Shown here: positions 1 to 12,112 of the stretch, in pieces
Layout of the letters: every line of letters starts with the position of its first letter
Numbering within the stretch: position 1 is the stretch's first letter
Origin: Pegea sp. RAD2-039
Lineage: Eukaryota > Chordata > Thaliacea > Salpida > Salpidae
DNA length: 64,000 nucleotides
Direction of reading: 5' to 3'
Assembly: GCA_034620365.1 (NCBI GenBank)
Contig: JAQGEQ010000048.1
Location: 992,001 to 1,056,000 of the forward strand
Notes under the pieces: model-generated
The model's database searches: none
The model's input: only the letters and a program-made list of their open reading frames with translations
What the model was told of the DNA's origin: nothing
Position numbers and translations under genes: made by a program

Positions 1-3000
1 AAACAACAAATTAAAGTTATTTTAAAATATATTTATCAGTTCATCAGAAGGATGAGAAGTTTAATTTATTTCTAACTTTAAGTAAAACTTATTTTTAGCC
101 TTATAATTTATCTCATTTAAATTTGCGTTGCTCCTATCAAAATATTCATGGTTCATCTTCGTCATCAGCATTTAATTTTTTTGTAAAACTTGGATTTAGA
201 AATTTTTTGAATTTAAAAGCAGAATTTTTTTTCAAAACTGTTATGTATAAAAGATAACACTAAAATAAATTAAGTAAATAAACAGCTGGAATAGAATATA
301 GTTTGTGATTTATTTATTTCAAAAAATGTAATAGCAATATGATATATAAAATGCAAAAAGGAACAACAAAATGAATAGAAAGTATTTTATGGTAAATAAA
401 TTTTATATTATTAAGCTACAATTAAAAATCGATATTCTTATGTTCAAAAATATAGATTAGTTCTGTTGCAACATATAATTTCATTCTGTTTGGAAACCTA
501 TCGAATCTATAAATGAATAATGAAAAGTAAGGTTGACAAAAACGTTTAATTTAACAAAATTTAATTCATTTTAACAGCACAAAACAACAACAATTTTCCG
601 TGTTTTTTAAATTATTCATTCTTTTAAATTGTGGCACGAGTAATACTTCTTAAATTAAGAAATGTTTGTTTTTTTTTAAATCTGCACTTTTAACTAAGTA
701 TTTGGGAATAAGTTATTGAGCATTACTCATAAGCAATGACGCAATGAAACCAGATAAAAGCGTAAGAGTAAAATCAAGGGTATACTTGAAGAGTGTTTAA
801 TAAAAAGGTTAAATATTAATTAACCACAATCACAGTTGAAAAGATACTTTTCAATCGGTATTGAAAAAATAGGTATGTAACATTATTTAATTATCTCTAA
901 AGTACCATAGTTTGTAAAACATTTAGTTTCGATTTGATATTTTTCCTTTTTAGAATACATCGAAAAACAAACTCGAGGACTTGATGATCTTATATGTAAT
1001 AGATATATATATAATATATGCATAAGTGATAAATATAGAATAAATATATAAATGTTCAATTTGTTATATATAAGCTAATTTTCCTTAAGAATAATAATCG
1101 ATTAGTTACTTTAATAAAAAGTTGCAGATTCAGGTTAAGATTAATAAATACAAGTTGATAGTAAGTAAACTTAGTTATTATCAATATTAGTTATTAAATA
1201 TAAAAAGTGACCTGTGAAAAGCTACTTTGAATAGCTTTTACAATATTGTTAGCTAACTATTGTTCAAATGTTAGTTAACATCAAACGAATGTTTCTCTCA
1301 ATTATCTTACTGTTTTTCTATTATTAGTTTTAATTCACTTAAAAAGAAAAAGATTAAATAATAAATCGCTTTATTCAATGTGACAAGCTTTTGCAAAGCT
1401 AAGTGGTAGTTAAAACCGATGTCATTTAATTACGAAGGTAAAAGCTCTTTGAGGATTTGGATAAAGATATGTGCAAAGATATGAATTGATCAAACTCCAA
1501 TTGGATTAAATTGCATGATCAAGCTGACGTCAAAAGTTCTAGACATATAAAAAGGATTAATTAATTAAGCGTAACAAAGAATAAAGATAAAGTCAGAAAC
1601 AACTCTAAAGACAAGGACATTATGACACTTCAAATATTGAGAAATAAAAGCTTTTTAAATTTTTGGTTCTTAAATTTTCTTTTAAATTTAAGACTAATAA
1701 TTGCTGCTTATATAGAAATAACCGCTTTAAAAATTAATTAGGAGTATTAATTAATTTGTCTTAAGCTGTTTAGGTGAGTTAATTGACAGATTTACTTGTT
1801 CTATCTTATTAAAAATAATGAACTTAAGCACATATTGTCGATGAAAGAATTTTTATCTATGACTACATATTGATATGTAATGACAAGTAATTACTTTTCA
1901 ATTATGCTTAGTATAATATGTTTGACTTTAAACAAATTTATTAAAATTGTTGACAAAATTTAGTAGAAATAGTTTGACCTTTTAAGTCTATTCTAAAAAC
2001 AGTAGGACCAATGGTTATTAAAAGTTTACTGTTTTTTTTTAATAATTTGTTTGATTGTAAAATTTTTAAACAGTTTAACCAAAGTTTTAAGCTGTTAAAC
2101 TAAACTAAGAAAGTATATTTCAAAAATTTGATATAAAATTTGATTATAAACAAACATTATGAGGAAGTCAATTAAACTCAGAAGTAACTTAAGCAAGCTT
2201 TCTAAAGTCTTTTCAAAATTAAACTTGTAATACTTAACTTTGAGTAATTATTAAGAATACTTTATATCTAGATAAAGCTAGATAAATCTTACAACTTTAT
2301 TTAGTATCTTTTTGAGGCTTATACTGAAAAGGTATTGTTACTAGAATTATTAAAACGGGAAACACATTTAAGAATAGTTTAAAAAATTTACTTTTATCGA
2401 TCTTGATTTAGAAAAGAATAAGTCATTCCTTACGATGATCAAATTATTAAACAGCATTTCAGGTTTAAGTCTTTGATCTAAATTGATTTTTATAGTATTT
2501 GAAAGTAAAATTTTTGCGTGCTATAATCAAATTAAGACAGAGTTATAACAAATATATTCTACAGCAATGCAATAAACATTGAAAACATATTTTCACCAAT
2601 GAGACCATTACATTTTTTTATAAAAGATGTTTATTGGAAAATGTTAACCTGTAAATTGGTTATAAGCAGCCAATCTAATAATTGTTGGCATTTCAAAATT
2701 TATATCAATATTACCTTTGAGTTTTTATTTCCTTTAATAAACGGATAATTCATTATCGTTTAGTGTTGTACTAATGTATAGATAATATAAGTATTAGAAG
2801 AATAACAAGTCTACATTGATTTTTGAAGGTTCAATAATTTAAATAAGGCTGTATACTAATAATAATGTTTAATTGCCAATAATATATTGCTTATTTTCTT
2901 TTACTAGGAACAGTTAAAAGTTGAAGTTTGGAAGTATTGTAAACTTAAGGTTAATATTTCAAAAGTTGTTGAAAAACTGACCTTTTTTTGATAAAACATA

Positions 3001-4226
3001 ATTAAGCCTAAGACTAAGTTTATAGTAGGTTTATTTTACTGAATAACTTTATATCAAAGTAAAGTTTAAAGCAAAAGTTAAAGATACCAACGGCTTGCAA
3101 ATTAATCTAAGTTTTTTATAAATTTTATTCATTATAATAGCAATTATTTTTTAACCACAACCAGCAAAATGCACAAAACAAAAATAGTTTTACTATTGCA
3201 AAGCAGTTAATGTTAAATTACTAAATACAAAAGTTTTAACTTTTGTCAAATTCACCTAATTTTCTTTGTCGGTAAGTGACGAACGTAGACTAATAGGTCA
3301 TCTTAACGTCTCATAATATTTGGCTCCAATTTTTGCATATTGTTTCTTCATAAATCTCATATTGTTTTTCAAATGAATAAAGTTTCTTACGAAAGTTTGT
3401 TTTTTATTGAATATTAAAAACAATTTTGAGAAAGAATACTTTGAAAAAAATGAACAAACTTTATGCTTATCAATTATTTTGGTGTCAAGTAAATTTGCAA
3501 GCTGTTCACATTTAACTGCTTTAAAATCTGATATTAATCAAATCACTATTTTGAAAGCTTAAATAAATTTCAAACGAACTTTCCTATTTTGAATTTAAGC
3601 CAAATAATATCCTTTGAAAATTTTTCTCATGTATAAACTTCAAGATAAATATATTGCCTATAAAATTTGTTAGAGATCAGTAATAAATTGAAAGTACCAT
3701 TTCTAAGTATGAGTTTAATATACCATTATAACATAGAAATAAAGTGTTGAAAGTACTTTAAAGCTATTGCAGTTTAACAAGTTTTGATGTACTTTCTCAT
3801 CATAAGGACCAAATATAAATATACTTTAAGTTGATTTACAAAGTTTTAGTGAAATTAATTTTTTATCTTATGTAAATATCCTAGATAACCTTACAATTAT
3901 ACGAAGACATGCCGCAATTGAAGAATAATTATTTCTTTATTGACCTATTATCGAGAAGTTCTAAATATTGCGAAGTAAATATATTGCGGTAATATTGCGA
4001 ATTTATGATCAAAATAAATTTCTTCACTTCCATAATTACATTTATTACACAGATCAAATTATTATTTAAGATTGATATTTTGTTAATTAACCTCACCCAC
4101 GTATTATTACCCAGCTTCCCAATAACAATTTCTAACAAGGTCGTTAAATACTAAGATATTGCCAAAAAAATAGCAGAAAAAGCGTTTTTATACAATTTTT
4201 GTTCATCTTTCAACATATGTAGCAAT
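1..4226. other. AT-rich intergenic DNA, no gene seen
   Basis: This stretch has only short chance open frames, none with recognisable protein similarity. It is very AT-rich, with runs of T and alternating TA near 1,000-1,020. The right end is the 3' flank of the sulfite oxidase gene. I see no RNA gene, repeat family or regulatory site that I can support. Confidence 0.6.
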
Positions 4227-7200
4227 TTATTCATCTTCAAACATTCGGATATTTATCCTGTGCCATGAGTTCCTGCAAACGCAATTTTAGTCAAGCTTAA
4301 TTAGCAAGTGTTTTCCTTTAAATAATGTCCTACCAGCAGAATTGCACTTGAATTTTATAATAAATAATTTAAAAATATCCATCACAGCAAATTTCGAAGA
4401 TTAGTCGGACAGTTTTTAAGAACAAGATAATTTAATCACTACGTTAAAATATCACCGTAACTAGCTAGAAGTTGAAAATGACCAGAAATAAACTTTAAAT
4501 AAATTTGGACGAAGAATTGATAGAAAGATATTCTTTAATGGAGAAAATCTTTAAGCTTGATGAAGATTTCTAAAACTTCAAATTACAATCTTTTGTTTTA
4601 CAGGATGTATCAATTAATTTCAAGAATATGTTTCTTGTATGTACTTAATGTAATTTTTTAAGTTGAAGATTTGAATGTCTAAACATATCATTCTAACAAC
4701 GAAATGATTTCTTATTTGGAACAAATTATCTGGAAGTATTTTCATAAAACTATCTTATCATATGAAATTAAAACTTGTTCTTTTAAAGCAAGGAGAGATA
4801 TTTAGTTTTTAAACTTTATATCAAACTTTTTTTGGATAATCTTTACAATTTCGTGTTTATTTATTATTGAATTTTAATTTACAGCTTTTAATAATATTTA
4901 CTTACATCATAAAACCTCTTAAATTCCAAATTGAAGAAGCATTTTCTGGTTGGCAGTTAAACGATGAATCAATTGCCTAAAAGCAAGCAACAAACGAATG
5001 AAAATATTTGAAGTATTTTCAAATTTTACCCGGCACATTAGTTGCACATCAGAACCTTCTACAGGTATCTCAATACTCCACAAAGTCCAAGCCCAGTTTT
5101 TTGATGAGTCGTCTTCTTCAGGATTTTTCATAAGTTTTGCTTCCTGGATGAATATTTTATCATGAAATTTGTTCGACTTTTAGGAGTGAGAATAGAACCT
5201 GCCATGAAAGTCCACCATCTGAAGATACTTCTACTCGAATGATGTCTCTACCTCCACCACTCCAAGCATATCCTTTAACTTCTATTGAATCGTCTGCTTC
5301 GAGTTCTTCTGCATCCGAAGGACTAGTAATTGCTGAAACTACTGGCAACTCCTGAAATATATAATCAGAAACAAAAGATTCGATGAAAGATGAAAAGATT
5401 TGTTATCAAATGACAATCTGCAACTTACAACTCATTAGCGCCAACTAACGGCTGGTAAAAAGCCTGCTTAAAAGCTAACACAAACACTTGAAACTATCTC
5501 GATTTACAGCCAACCAGAAATTTGTTGTTTATCTCAATTCAAAATAGCAGAAATTTAAATATAAGATTTCTCAATGTTTATACAGCAGACCTAATCTTCT
5601 AAAAACACAAACACAATTGGTCTACCTGAATAGAAACAGCTTTGTTATAATCGGCAGTTTCAAATGTTGTGGACGGTGAAAACCCTTTGTAGTCGTTCCG
5701 TTGCCAAAAGGAGAAACTTTCAACGTCGCTAGCAACTATCTGATGCAACCATTTGACGTTTCTAGCACCAACGCATCCAGGAACAATTAACCTTACAGGA
5801 TAACCATGATCTCTAAAAACGAGAGAATATAGATAACAGTTCGAGAAGGAAACAATGCAGTTGAAAAAAACTGGTATTGTGCCGTTTGAAATTGTCGAGT
5901 GCTGTTTTGTAATAAGTGTTTTTTATTATCTTAATCTTTTAAGTTGTGACTTTAATAGTTTTCAGATGATTTAAGTAGAAAAAACATTCTTTGAAATACA
6001 ACCAACTTTTATTTGATGCTGATAAAAAGTAAATAATTTCAAACTATAAAAATTACAACTGAGCAAATTTAAAACTTTAGAAAGAACATTATTAATACCT
6101 GGGAATTTCAACTCCGTTCATCTGATAAGCCAAAATCACATCATCATCTTCACTTAGTGCTTTTTTCTTTGGAATAGAAGCTCCATATGATGACTTGGTC
6201 ATATCAGCATCCAAACCATTGAAATGAATGTGCTTAATACATTGATCTGAAGGATCTAAGCCAGCATCAAGAAGCACTTCCTTTAATCTATTGATAAGCT
6301 CATTTATTTATTTAAAAAACACAAATTTGGTTATCGATTATTTAGAATTAACAAACTGTCCGTTTGTATTTATGAGTGATTAATTAAAAATCGATTTAAA
6401 AAAATTCTTTTCTATTTGTTTTTTTTTTTTAGAAAATTTGGTTTTCAAACAAAATGCGAAATTCACCAAAAAAAATCTTTAAAATAATTACTGATAAGAG
6501 ACATCGTTAAGCTCTCAAAATATTGCTTCTTAGAAGTTCATACAATTTAATAAGAATCTAGTTGAGGTTAACTTAAAACAAATTTAAACTCACATTAGAC
6601 ATAAAATCGATTCTATATAAATTTGTTCTAATTAAGTTAAAATCCAAAAAATTAGAAAGATATATCAGAAGACACCAGAAATTGTTTAAAGCAAGTAATT
6701 TAAGTTGTTCAAAACTGAATTATTAAACGGCTTAATAGTGTAGAGAGTGAAAAATATAATCAAAATTTATATTTTAATATAACTTTTTTTTATAAATTTA
6801 TGAATTTTAAACAGAAGTAGCAAAGATAAAAATGGAAAATTTTCAAAAATACTTGAAATATTTGCAGCAATAAGAAATATTTTAACCTTACACCTGTCCA
6901 TCTAGCTGTACTGATCGCACACAAACCCCAGCTCAAGCCTTTTACTGTCTTCTCACGTGACATCTCTTCTCGACGATTACCTGCACATTGGATGGTTGTT
7001 GTTATGGTAACCGGTTTGTACTTGGTCTTCAGGTCCTCCAACGATAGCTTCAACTTATTCTCACCAACCGCTACTTCAATTCTTGAAAAAAAGTCTTAAT
7101 GAAGACACAGTTTAGTGATGATTGTAACTCACTCAAAAGTTTCAGGATCGATTTGTGGAACTGGAAGATGATTGCGAACATAGAAGAGCTCATTAGGAGT

Positions 7201-8952
7201 TATAAATGAATCTGCTAGCACCTTGGGAGGAGGCTCAGCGTTGAAAGGTTTCTTGGAGTTAATTCGGAATAGAGGAAGACGCATTGGTTCATTTGCAAAC
7301 GGGTCATCCATTTTTGTAGCTTTTTTCTTAGACTTAGAAACAAATATTTGTGAAATTGACGAGTTGTAAGCATATAGAAGTTAAGAAACTTAAGAATTTA
7401 TGAGATAATTGAGCTAAAGAAAAAAATCTGAAGAAAAAATAAAAGTATTTCATTAAATTTAAATTTGAGTATTTGAAACAAGATAAAATATGTAAAGAAA
7501 ATTTAAATACCAGATCTTCAGGACACAATCGGCCTATTAAATAAGGATCAAGCATCTTGATAATTTCAGGGTCCTTATGAAAGGCGTACATGTTCCAAAA
7601 AGGGTCAATAGGTCCTCCCGCTGATAGCATAATCTTGTCACCTAAGAAAAACAGAAATTTTGAGTTCATTTTAGACAATTAATCTAAATGTCAGTATTAG
7701 TTTGTTGTTTAACCATTAGATAGCAGCTTTCTAAGCTCTAATGGGTACTCTGTTCAAACCTTTCCAGGTATAGTTAAAAATATAAAAACTATATATTTAA
7801 GATAATTATAAAATATTCAATATATAATCAACTTGTATAAATTTAATATCTAATCAATATGAAAAATAAAACTTTCATTTATCAGCCAAAAAAATACCAA
7901 CTGACTTTTAATAGATTTTTCAATAAGTTAATAAAACAATTTTTATAGATGAGAAAAAAATCTAAATGATTAATTTTAAATAAACCTTTTAACTGTGCTG
8001 CATTGATAACATTAATTCATTTTTAAAGGTTTAATTACTTTAATAGATAAGTAAATGTTTTAACTGATATCTAAGAATCTGTTTTTTGTAATATCACAAA
8101 TTCTGTAAAATTATTAATATCAAGTTAACCACCTCCAGGATGAGAGTCAAGGAACTCAGTTATATCATAAACCCCATCTTTGTATGTCACCCAAACACCT
8201 GTATCTTTTTTGAAATGAGTTAGTACCTCATCAGCAGTGTAAACAGGTAAATCCTAAAAGAAAAGAAACATTACAATAATTTAAATAAATTTATTGCTAG
8301 TTACCTTTGCATATACTTTTGTATATAATTTATTCTCATTTATCTTATAAAATAATAAAGCAACAGCAGCCGTTCCTGTTAAAATTCCACCCTTTTTCCA
8401 TCTAAGAAAACATTAAATTAATATTTAAACATTTAGGGTTTACATGAATTGAACTTATACCGATATGATTTATATCTGTTGTCATCCTTTCCAAAATGAA
8501 ACGATCTTTAAAAAAGATTATGTCAAGATTTAACACAAATAAATGATAAAGTAATTAAACTTATAATACCTACTTAATGAAGCAGGTCTTTGGAATTGAT
8601 ATAAGAGCTTTGATGCTTTATGAAAAATCTGATTATAAATATAAAACAAGTTTCAAAGAAAAAATATTTCAAGAAAACTGTTAATACATTAATTTTATTA
8701 TGTTATACAAATAAATAATATTTAGTATTTACCAACAAATATCATGAAAATATTTCATAGTTTAATTTTTCAAGATGACCTAGCATGAATCAATTTTTAT
8801 AATGTTACTTAGATGTTAATTAATTTCATAAACTTGACTATAAAGATTAGAAACAGAATTAAAAAATATATTATATATTAAAAATTATTTTAATAAGCTA
8901 TTGGTAGATAATCAAAGAAAAGTTATTAAAAGTTGCATACTTTGTTAGCCAT
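4227..8952 (-). CDS. SUOX: Sulfite oxidase, mitochondrial, 14 exons
   Basis: This enzyme oxidises sulfite to sulfate in the mitochondrial intermembrane space and passes electrons to cytochrome c. Coding exons in transcript order: 8952-8941 (tentative, Met plus three residues), 8628-8570, 8505-8461, 8401-8305, 8253-8133, 7641-7511, 7326-7133, 7081-6887, 6287-6099, 5812-5626, 5351-5199, 5143-5030, 4976-4906 and 4272-4227. All phases agree and give about 537 residues, close to the human length. The N-terminus is basic and Ser-rich, like a mitochondrial presequence, followed by a hydrophobic stretch. The cytochrome b5 domain keeps both haem ligands (HPGG and the His of YAFHK). The molybdopterin domain has the catalytic Cys in QCAGNRR and the RNHLPVP motif. 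The dimerisation domain has [10 protein letters not shown]. The last exon ends with a NSWHR motif, as in the family. The first exon is the only weak part: it was chosen because its GT donor is in the needed phase. Confidence 0.95.
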
Positions 8953-11004
8953 TTGTTAACAATTTATCATTTATTGAAATTCATTAAGTGTGTCAGCAGA
9001 CTAAGCTCCAAAATTATGTACCTTTAGATTTGAAAAGTTTTACTCTTAAACAAATTTAAATGTTAATATATCAGTAAAAATAAAGATTATGTTTGAGTAA
9101 TTATGAACAAGTTTTCTGTCAAAACAAAAGAATTTTAACAAAATACTTGCAAAAAAGAATAACAATTTTTTTACAAATTTGTTTAATGTTTATTGTTAAT
9201 TATTTTCAATTTAGTCTATAAATATTACAAAAAAATTACCGCAACTTTAAATTTAAGAAAAGTTGTATAAAATATAATATTTAAAGTAAATAATAAGCAT
9301 TTCATATATGTTGTATCTAAAGACATCATAGCCTAGTTGTAAATTAAACTAATGTTATGCATTATACTATGAAACTTTAATTAGTTAAATTTCAAAGACA
9401 TTGTTTGGTGATATTGTAATTCTATTTATTCTACTAATATAGTTTTTAAAAAGTTTGTCACAAAAAATCATGACTAAGGCTTATTTGAGCTTAAATATTA
9501 GCATCATAAACAATAGAAAATACAAATGTTTATCATGAGACTAAAAAATAAAGGTTAAAAAGTCCCTATAATAAACCTAAAAGTTTTAATTTATTGTGAT
9601 TGCACTTTATATTTTATTTTTTTATTAAAATAAATTTAAAAACTCATTATTCAAGTAGGTCAATAAAAGTTTTGTTCAAAATCAAAAACTTAAAAGCTTT
9701 TTATTTTTCGTCTAAAATATATTTTAATGCAGCAATTATCAGACTACGTGAATATAGGTTGAACCATAGAGCAAGGTTGTTTTCAAACAATAAATTATAA
9801 AATCTTTACACTTTTCACAGGGTGAGCACTTGAAAATATTTCTGTGGATCTTTTATGTATCAAGTAGAATGCTTTTAGTGTCTTTCAGAACTATTGAAGT
9901 TAAACTGAAGGGCGTTTGATAATTTGTTTTTAATATTTTCTCTGCCTGTAATGAGCTAGTAAATATAGCAGGTAAAAAGTTGTGATTAAGCTTTTTGGTT
10001 AACTTTTTTTTAATTCAAATTTTTTAAGCACTCACCTCATAAAAGATAGTAAAATGCTGAAATAGTGAAAGGGTATTTATTTTTATCCAAAAATTGTAAT
10101 TTGGTGATAGATACAAAACTATAAGATTATCTGTAAATTTATTAATCATAAAATATTGCTAATTCTATTTATCAACAGATGCTTAGTAACTTATTTATAA
10201 AAAGATAAATAGAAATTTTCGTCAATTAGACTGGAAAAAATTAAAGAATTTTGAAAAGATTTGAAATAAAATTTTTATTTTATGTAATATATAATTGTAC
10301 GACTAAGTTTCGATAGTTTATAGATTTTCATTTGTTATTATATTAAACTAAATATTTACTCAAACTTGCAGAAAAGTTTTATGTTTCTATGATATTTCTC
10401 ATGGTTAAGGGGATTATTATTGTTTGTATTTATGTACAAGTTTCTTTTAATGGTTCAATCGTTCGTATTATTTGAATACTGGATAATTCGACATGAAATA
10501 TTAAAATAAGATAAGATAAACCTATAATAAAATTATTTATTTCAGAGAAATTTTATAACTTATTTTAAAGTCACTAATTAATTATTTTAATAAATTATTT
10601 GCTAAATTTGTTAACAATTTCTCAAGAATACTTAATGCTATTATGTCAAATGGTATGTTATATTCATGGACTTTAAATAATAAGTTATAAATTATATACT
10701 TTCATAGATAAGTTAGCAAACAGTTTGTACATAAATAGAATAACATTTTTTTTCTAAACGGTTTCTTGTAGGTTTGTTCTTAGAATTATTAAATGTTTTT
10801 TTTAAAAAGTATTACTTTTTTTTTCTTTTATTTGATCTATAAAGTTAAATTTTTTTTATGAATTTGCAGCCATTTTAATTATATGAAGTTTAGAAATTGT
10901 ATAAAATGTTTTTTAAATATTTCATTTTTCAATGATTTTAATAGTCAGTATCTTTAAAAAATATTTTTAAGTACAACATTGATAATTTTTGCTTCTTCAA
11001 AAAT
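8953..11004. other. Intergenic region between SUOX and LCMT1
   Basis: This divergent intergenic region is about 2 kb of AT-rich sequence between the first sulfite oxidase exon and the LCMT1 start. It must hold the promoters of both genes, but I see no sharply defined promoter element. The 66-codon open frame near 9,600-9,800 has no recognisable similarity and a composition typical of noncoding DNA. Confidence 0.5.
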
Positions 11005-11940
11005 ATGGAAAAAAGGAAACCGTTGAAAACTGATAGTGTCATTCTCACATCTGATGATGCTTCAAAGTGTAAAAAAACTGCAGTTTCCAAAGGTTATTGG
11101 AAAGATGAGTTTATTTCTTCTATGGTTTTATGTCCAGTTGAAAGAAAAACTCCAGAAATAAATAGAGGTTATTACGCTCGTACTGAAGCTATATGGAATC
11201 TTTTGAAAGAGTTTGTATCTGTAAACACAAATAATTGTCAAGTTCTTAGTCTTGGTGCAGGTCTTGATACAAACTTTTGGAGACTTTCACATTCTGGATT
11301 TAAGTGTGGCAAGTATATTGAAGTTGATTTTCCTCAGCTTGTCAACAAAAAGATATATTTGATTAAAAGATCTGAAAAACTTAAATCATTGCTTGAAAAT
11401 GTAAAAACTGATGAATCAAATACTCTTCTTTCTTCAAAAGTGTATCATCTCCTTGGATGTGATTTAGAAGATGTTGATAAACTTCATGATTTATTCAAGA
11501 AATGTGATATTGATTTTTCTAAGCCCACTCTGATTTTAACTGAATGTGTATTGATGTATATAAATTTAGAAGTTTCTGATAAACTATTACATTTTATTAG
11601 TGAGATATTTACTAAATCTGTATTTGTTAACTATGATATTGTTAATATGAATGACAAATTTGGACAAGTCATGATAAATAATTTAAAGTTACGTCAATGT
11701 TTTCTTCATGGGTGTGATACATTTTCAACCTTAAACTCTCAAAAACAAAGATTTCAAAGCAAAGGATGGAACTCAACTGTTTGTAAATCAATGTGGGAGA
11801 TATATCAGAAATTACCAAACAGAAAACAAATTGAATTGATTGAATTTTTTGATGAAAACAATTTGTTGAATCAATTGCTTGAACATTATTGTATCATATT
11901 AGCTTACAAAGGAAATGAATTTGACTATTTAACTTTATGA
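11005..11940 (+). CDS. LCMT1: Leucine carboxyl methyltransferase 1 (PP2A methyltransferase)
   Basis: This enzyme uses S-adenosylmethionine to methylate the C-terminal leucine of the PP2A catalytic subunit, which steers PP2A holoenzyme assembly. The whole 311-residue protein lies in one open frame, slightly shorter than the human protein (about 334). Family features: GYWKDEF and a RGYYAR motif near the N-terminus (substrate end), the SAM-binding LSLGAGLDT motif at about residue 79, and LILTECVLMY around residue 175. The first Met fits the start of the conserved region. No intron is present, although almost every neighbour is split many times. The gene is followed closely by a PLEKHB-like gene on the same strand; an AATAAA at 12,053-12,058 is the likely poly(A) signal. 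Confidence 0.95.
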   Translation: MEKRKPLKTDSVILTSDDASKCKKTAVSKGYWKDEFISSMVLCPVERKTPEINRGYYARTEAIWNLLKEFVSVNTNNCQVLSLGAGLDTNFWRLSHSGFKCGKYIEVDFPQLVNKKIYLIKRSEKLKSLLENVKTDESNTLLSSKVYHLLGCDLEDVDKLHDLFKKCDIDFSKPTLILTECVLMYINLEVSDKLLHFISEIFTKSVFVNYDIVNMNDKFGQVMINNLKLRQCFLHGCDTFSTLNSQKQRFQSKGWNSTVCKSMWEIYQKLPNRKQIELIEFFDENNLLNQLLEHYCIILAYKGNEFDYLTL

Positions 11941-12052
11941 TATAGTATCAAATTCTTCTAGATTTTAAATATAGTTGAAGAAATTAAAATTAGTTTCAAG
12001 TGATTAATGTTTGTTAGAAGATTTTAAGATAAGTTTTATTTAATTTACAACC

Positions 12053-12058
12053 AATAAA
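12053..12058 (+). terminator. Poly(A) signal AATAAA of LCMT1
   Basis: A consensus AATAAA lies 113 bases after the LCMT1 stop. It is followed within about 40 bases by a pyrimidine-rich splice acceptor and then the next gene's start. Confidence 0.55.
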
Positions 12059-12090
12059 AGATCATTAATTGTAGGATTTTGTTTAGATAT

Positions 12091-12100
12091 CTATTTTTAG
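12091..12100 (+). promoter_or_regulatory. Candidate trans-splice acceptor upstream of PLEKHB-like start
   Basis: The sequence CTATTTTTAG ends 12 bases before the ATG at 12,113 and looks like a 3' splice site. It sits just after the poly(A) signal of the preceding gene. In organisms with spliced-leader trans-splicing this is the usual layout inside an operon. It could equally be the acceptor of an ordinary 5' UTR intron. Confidence 0.4.
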
Positions 12101-12112
12101 AATTTGAAGGTA

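Noticed and set aside
3929-4138. Sixty-nine-codon minus-strand frame
   Set aside because: AT-driven composition, no similarity, and it lies in the 3' flank of sulfite oxidase.
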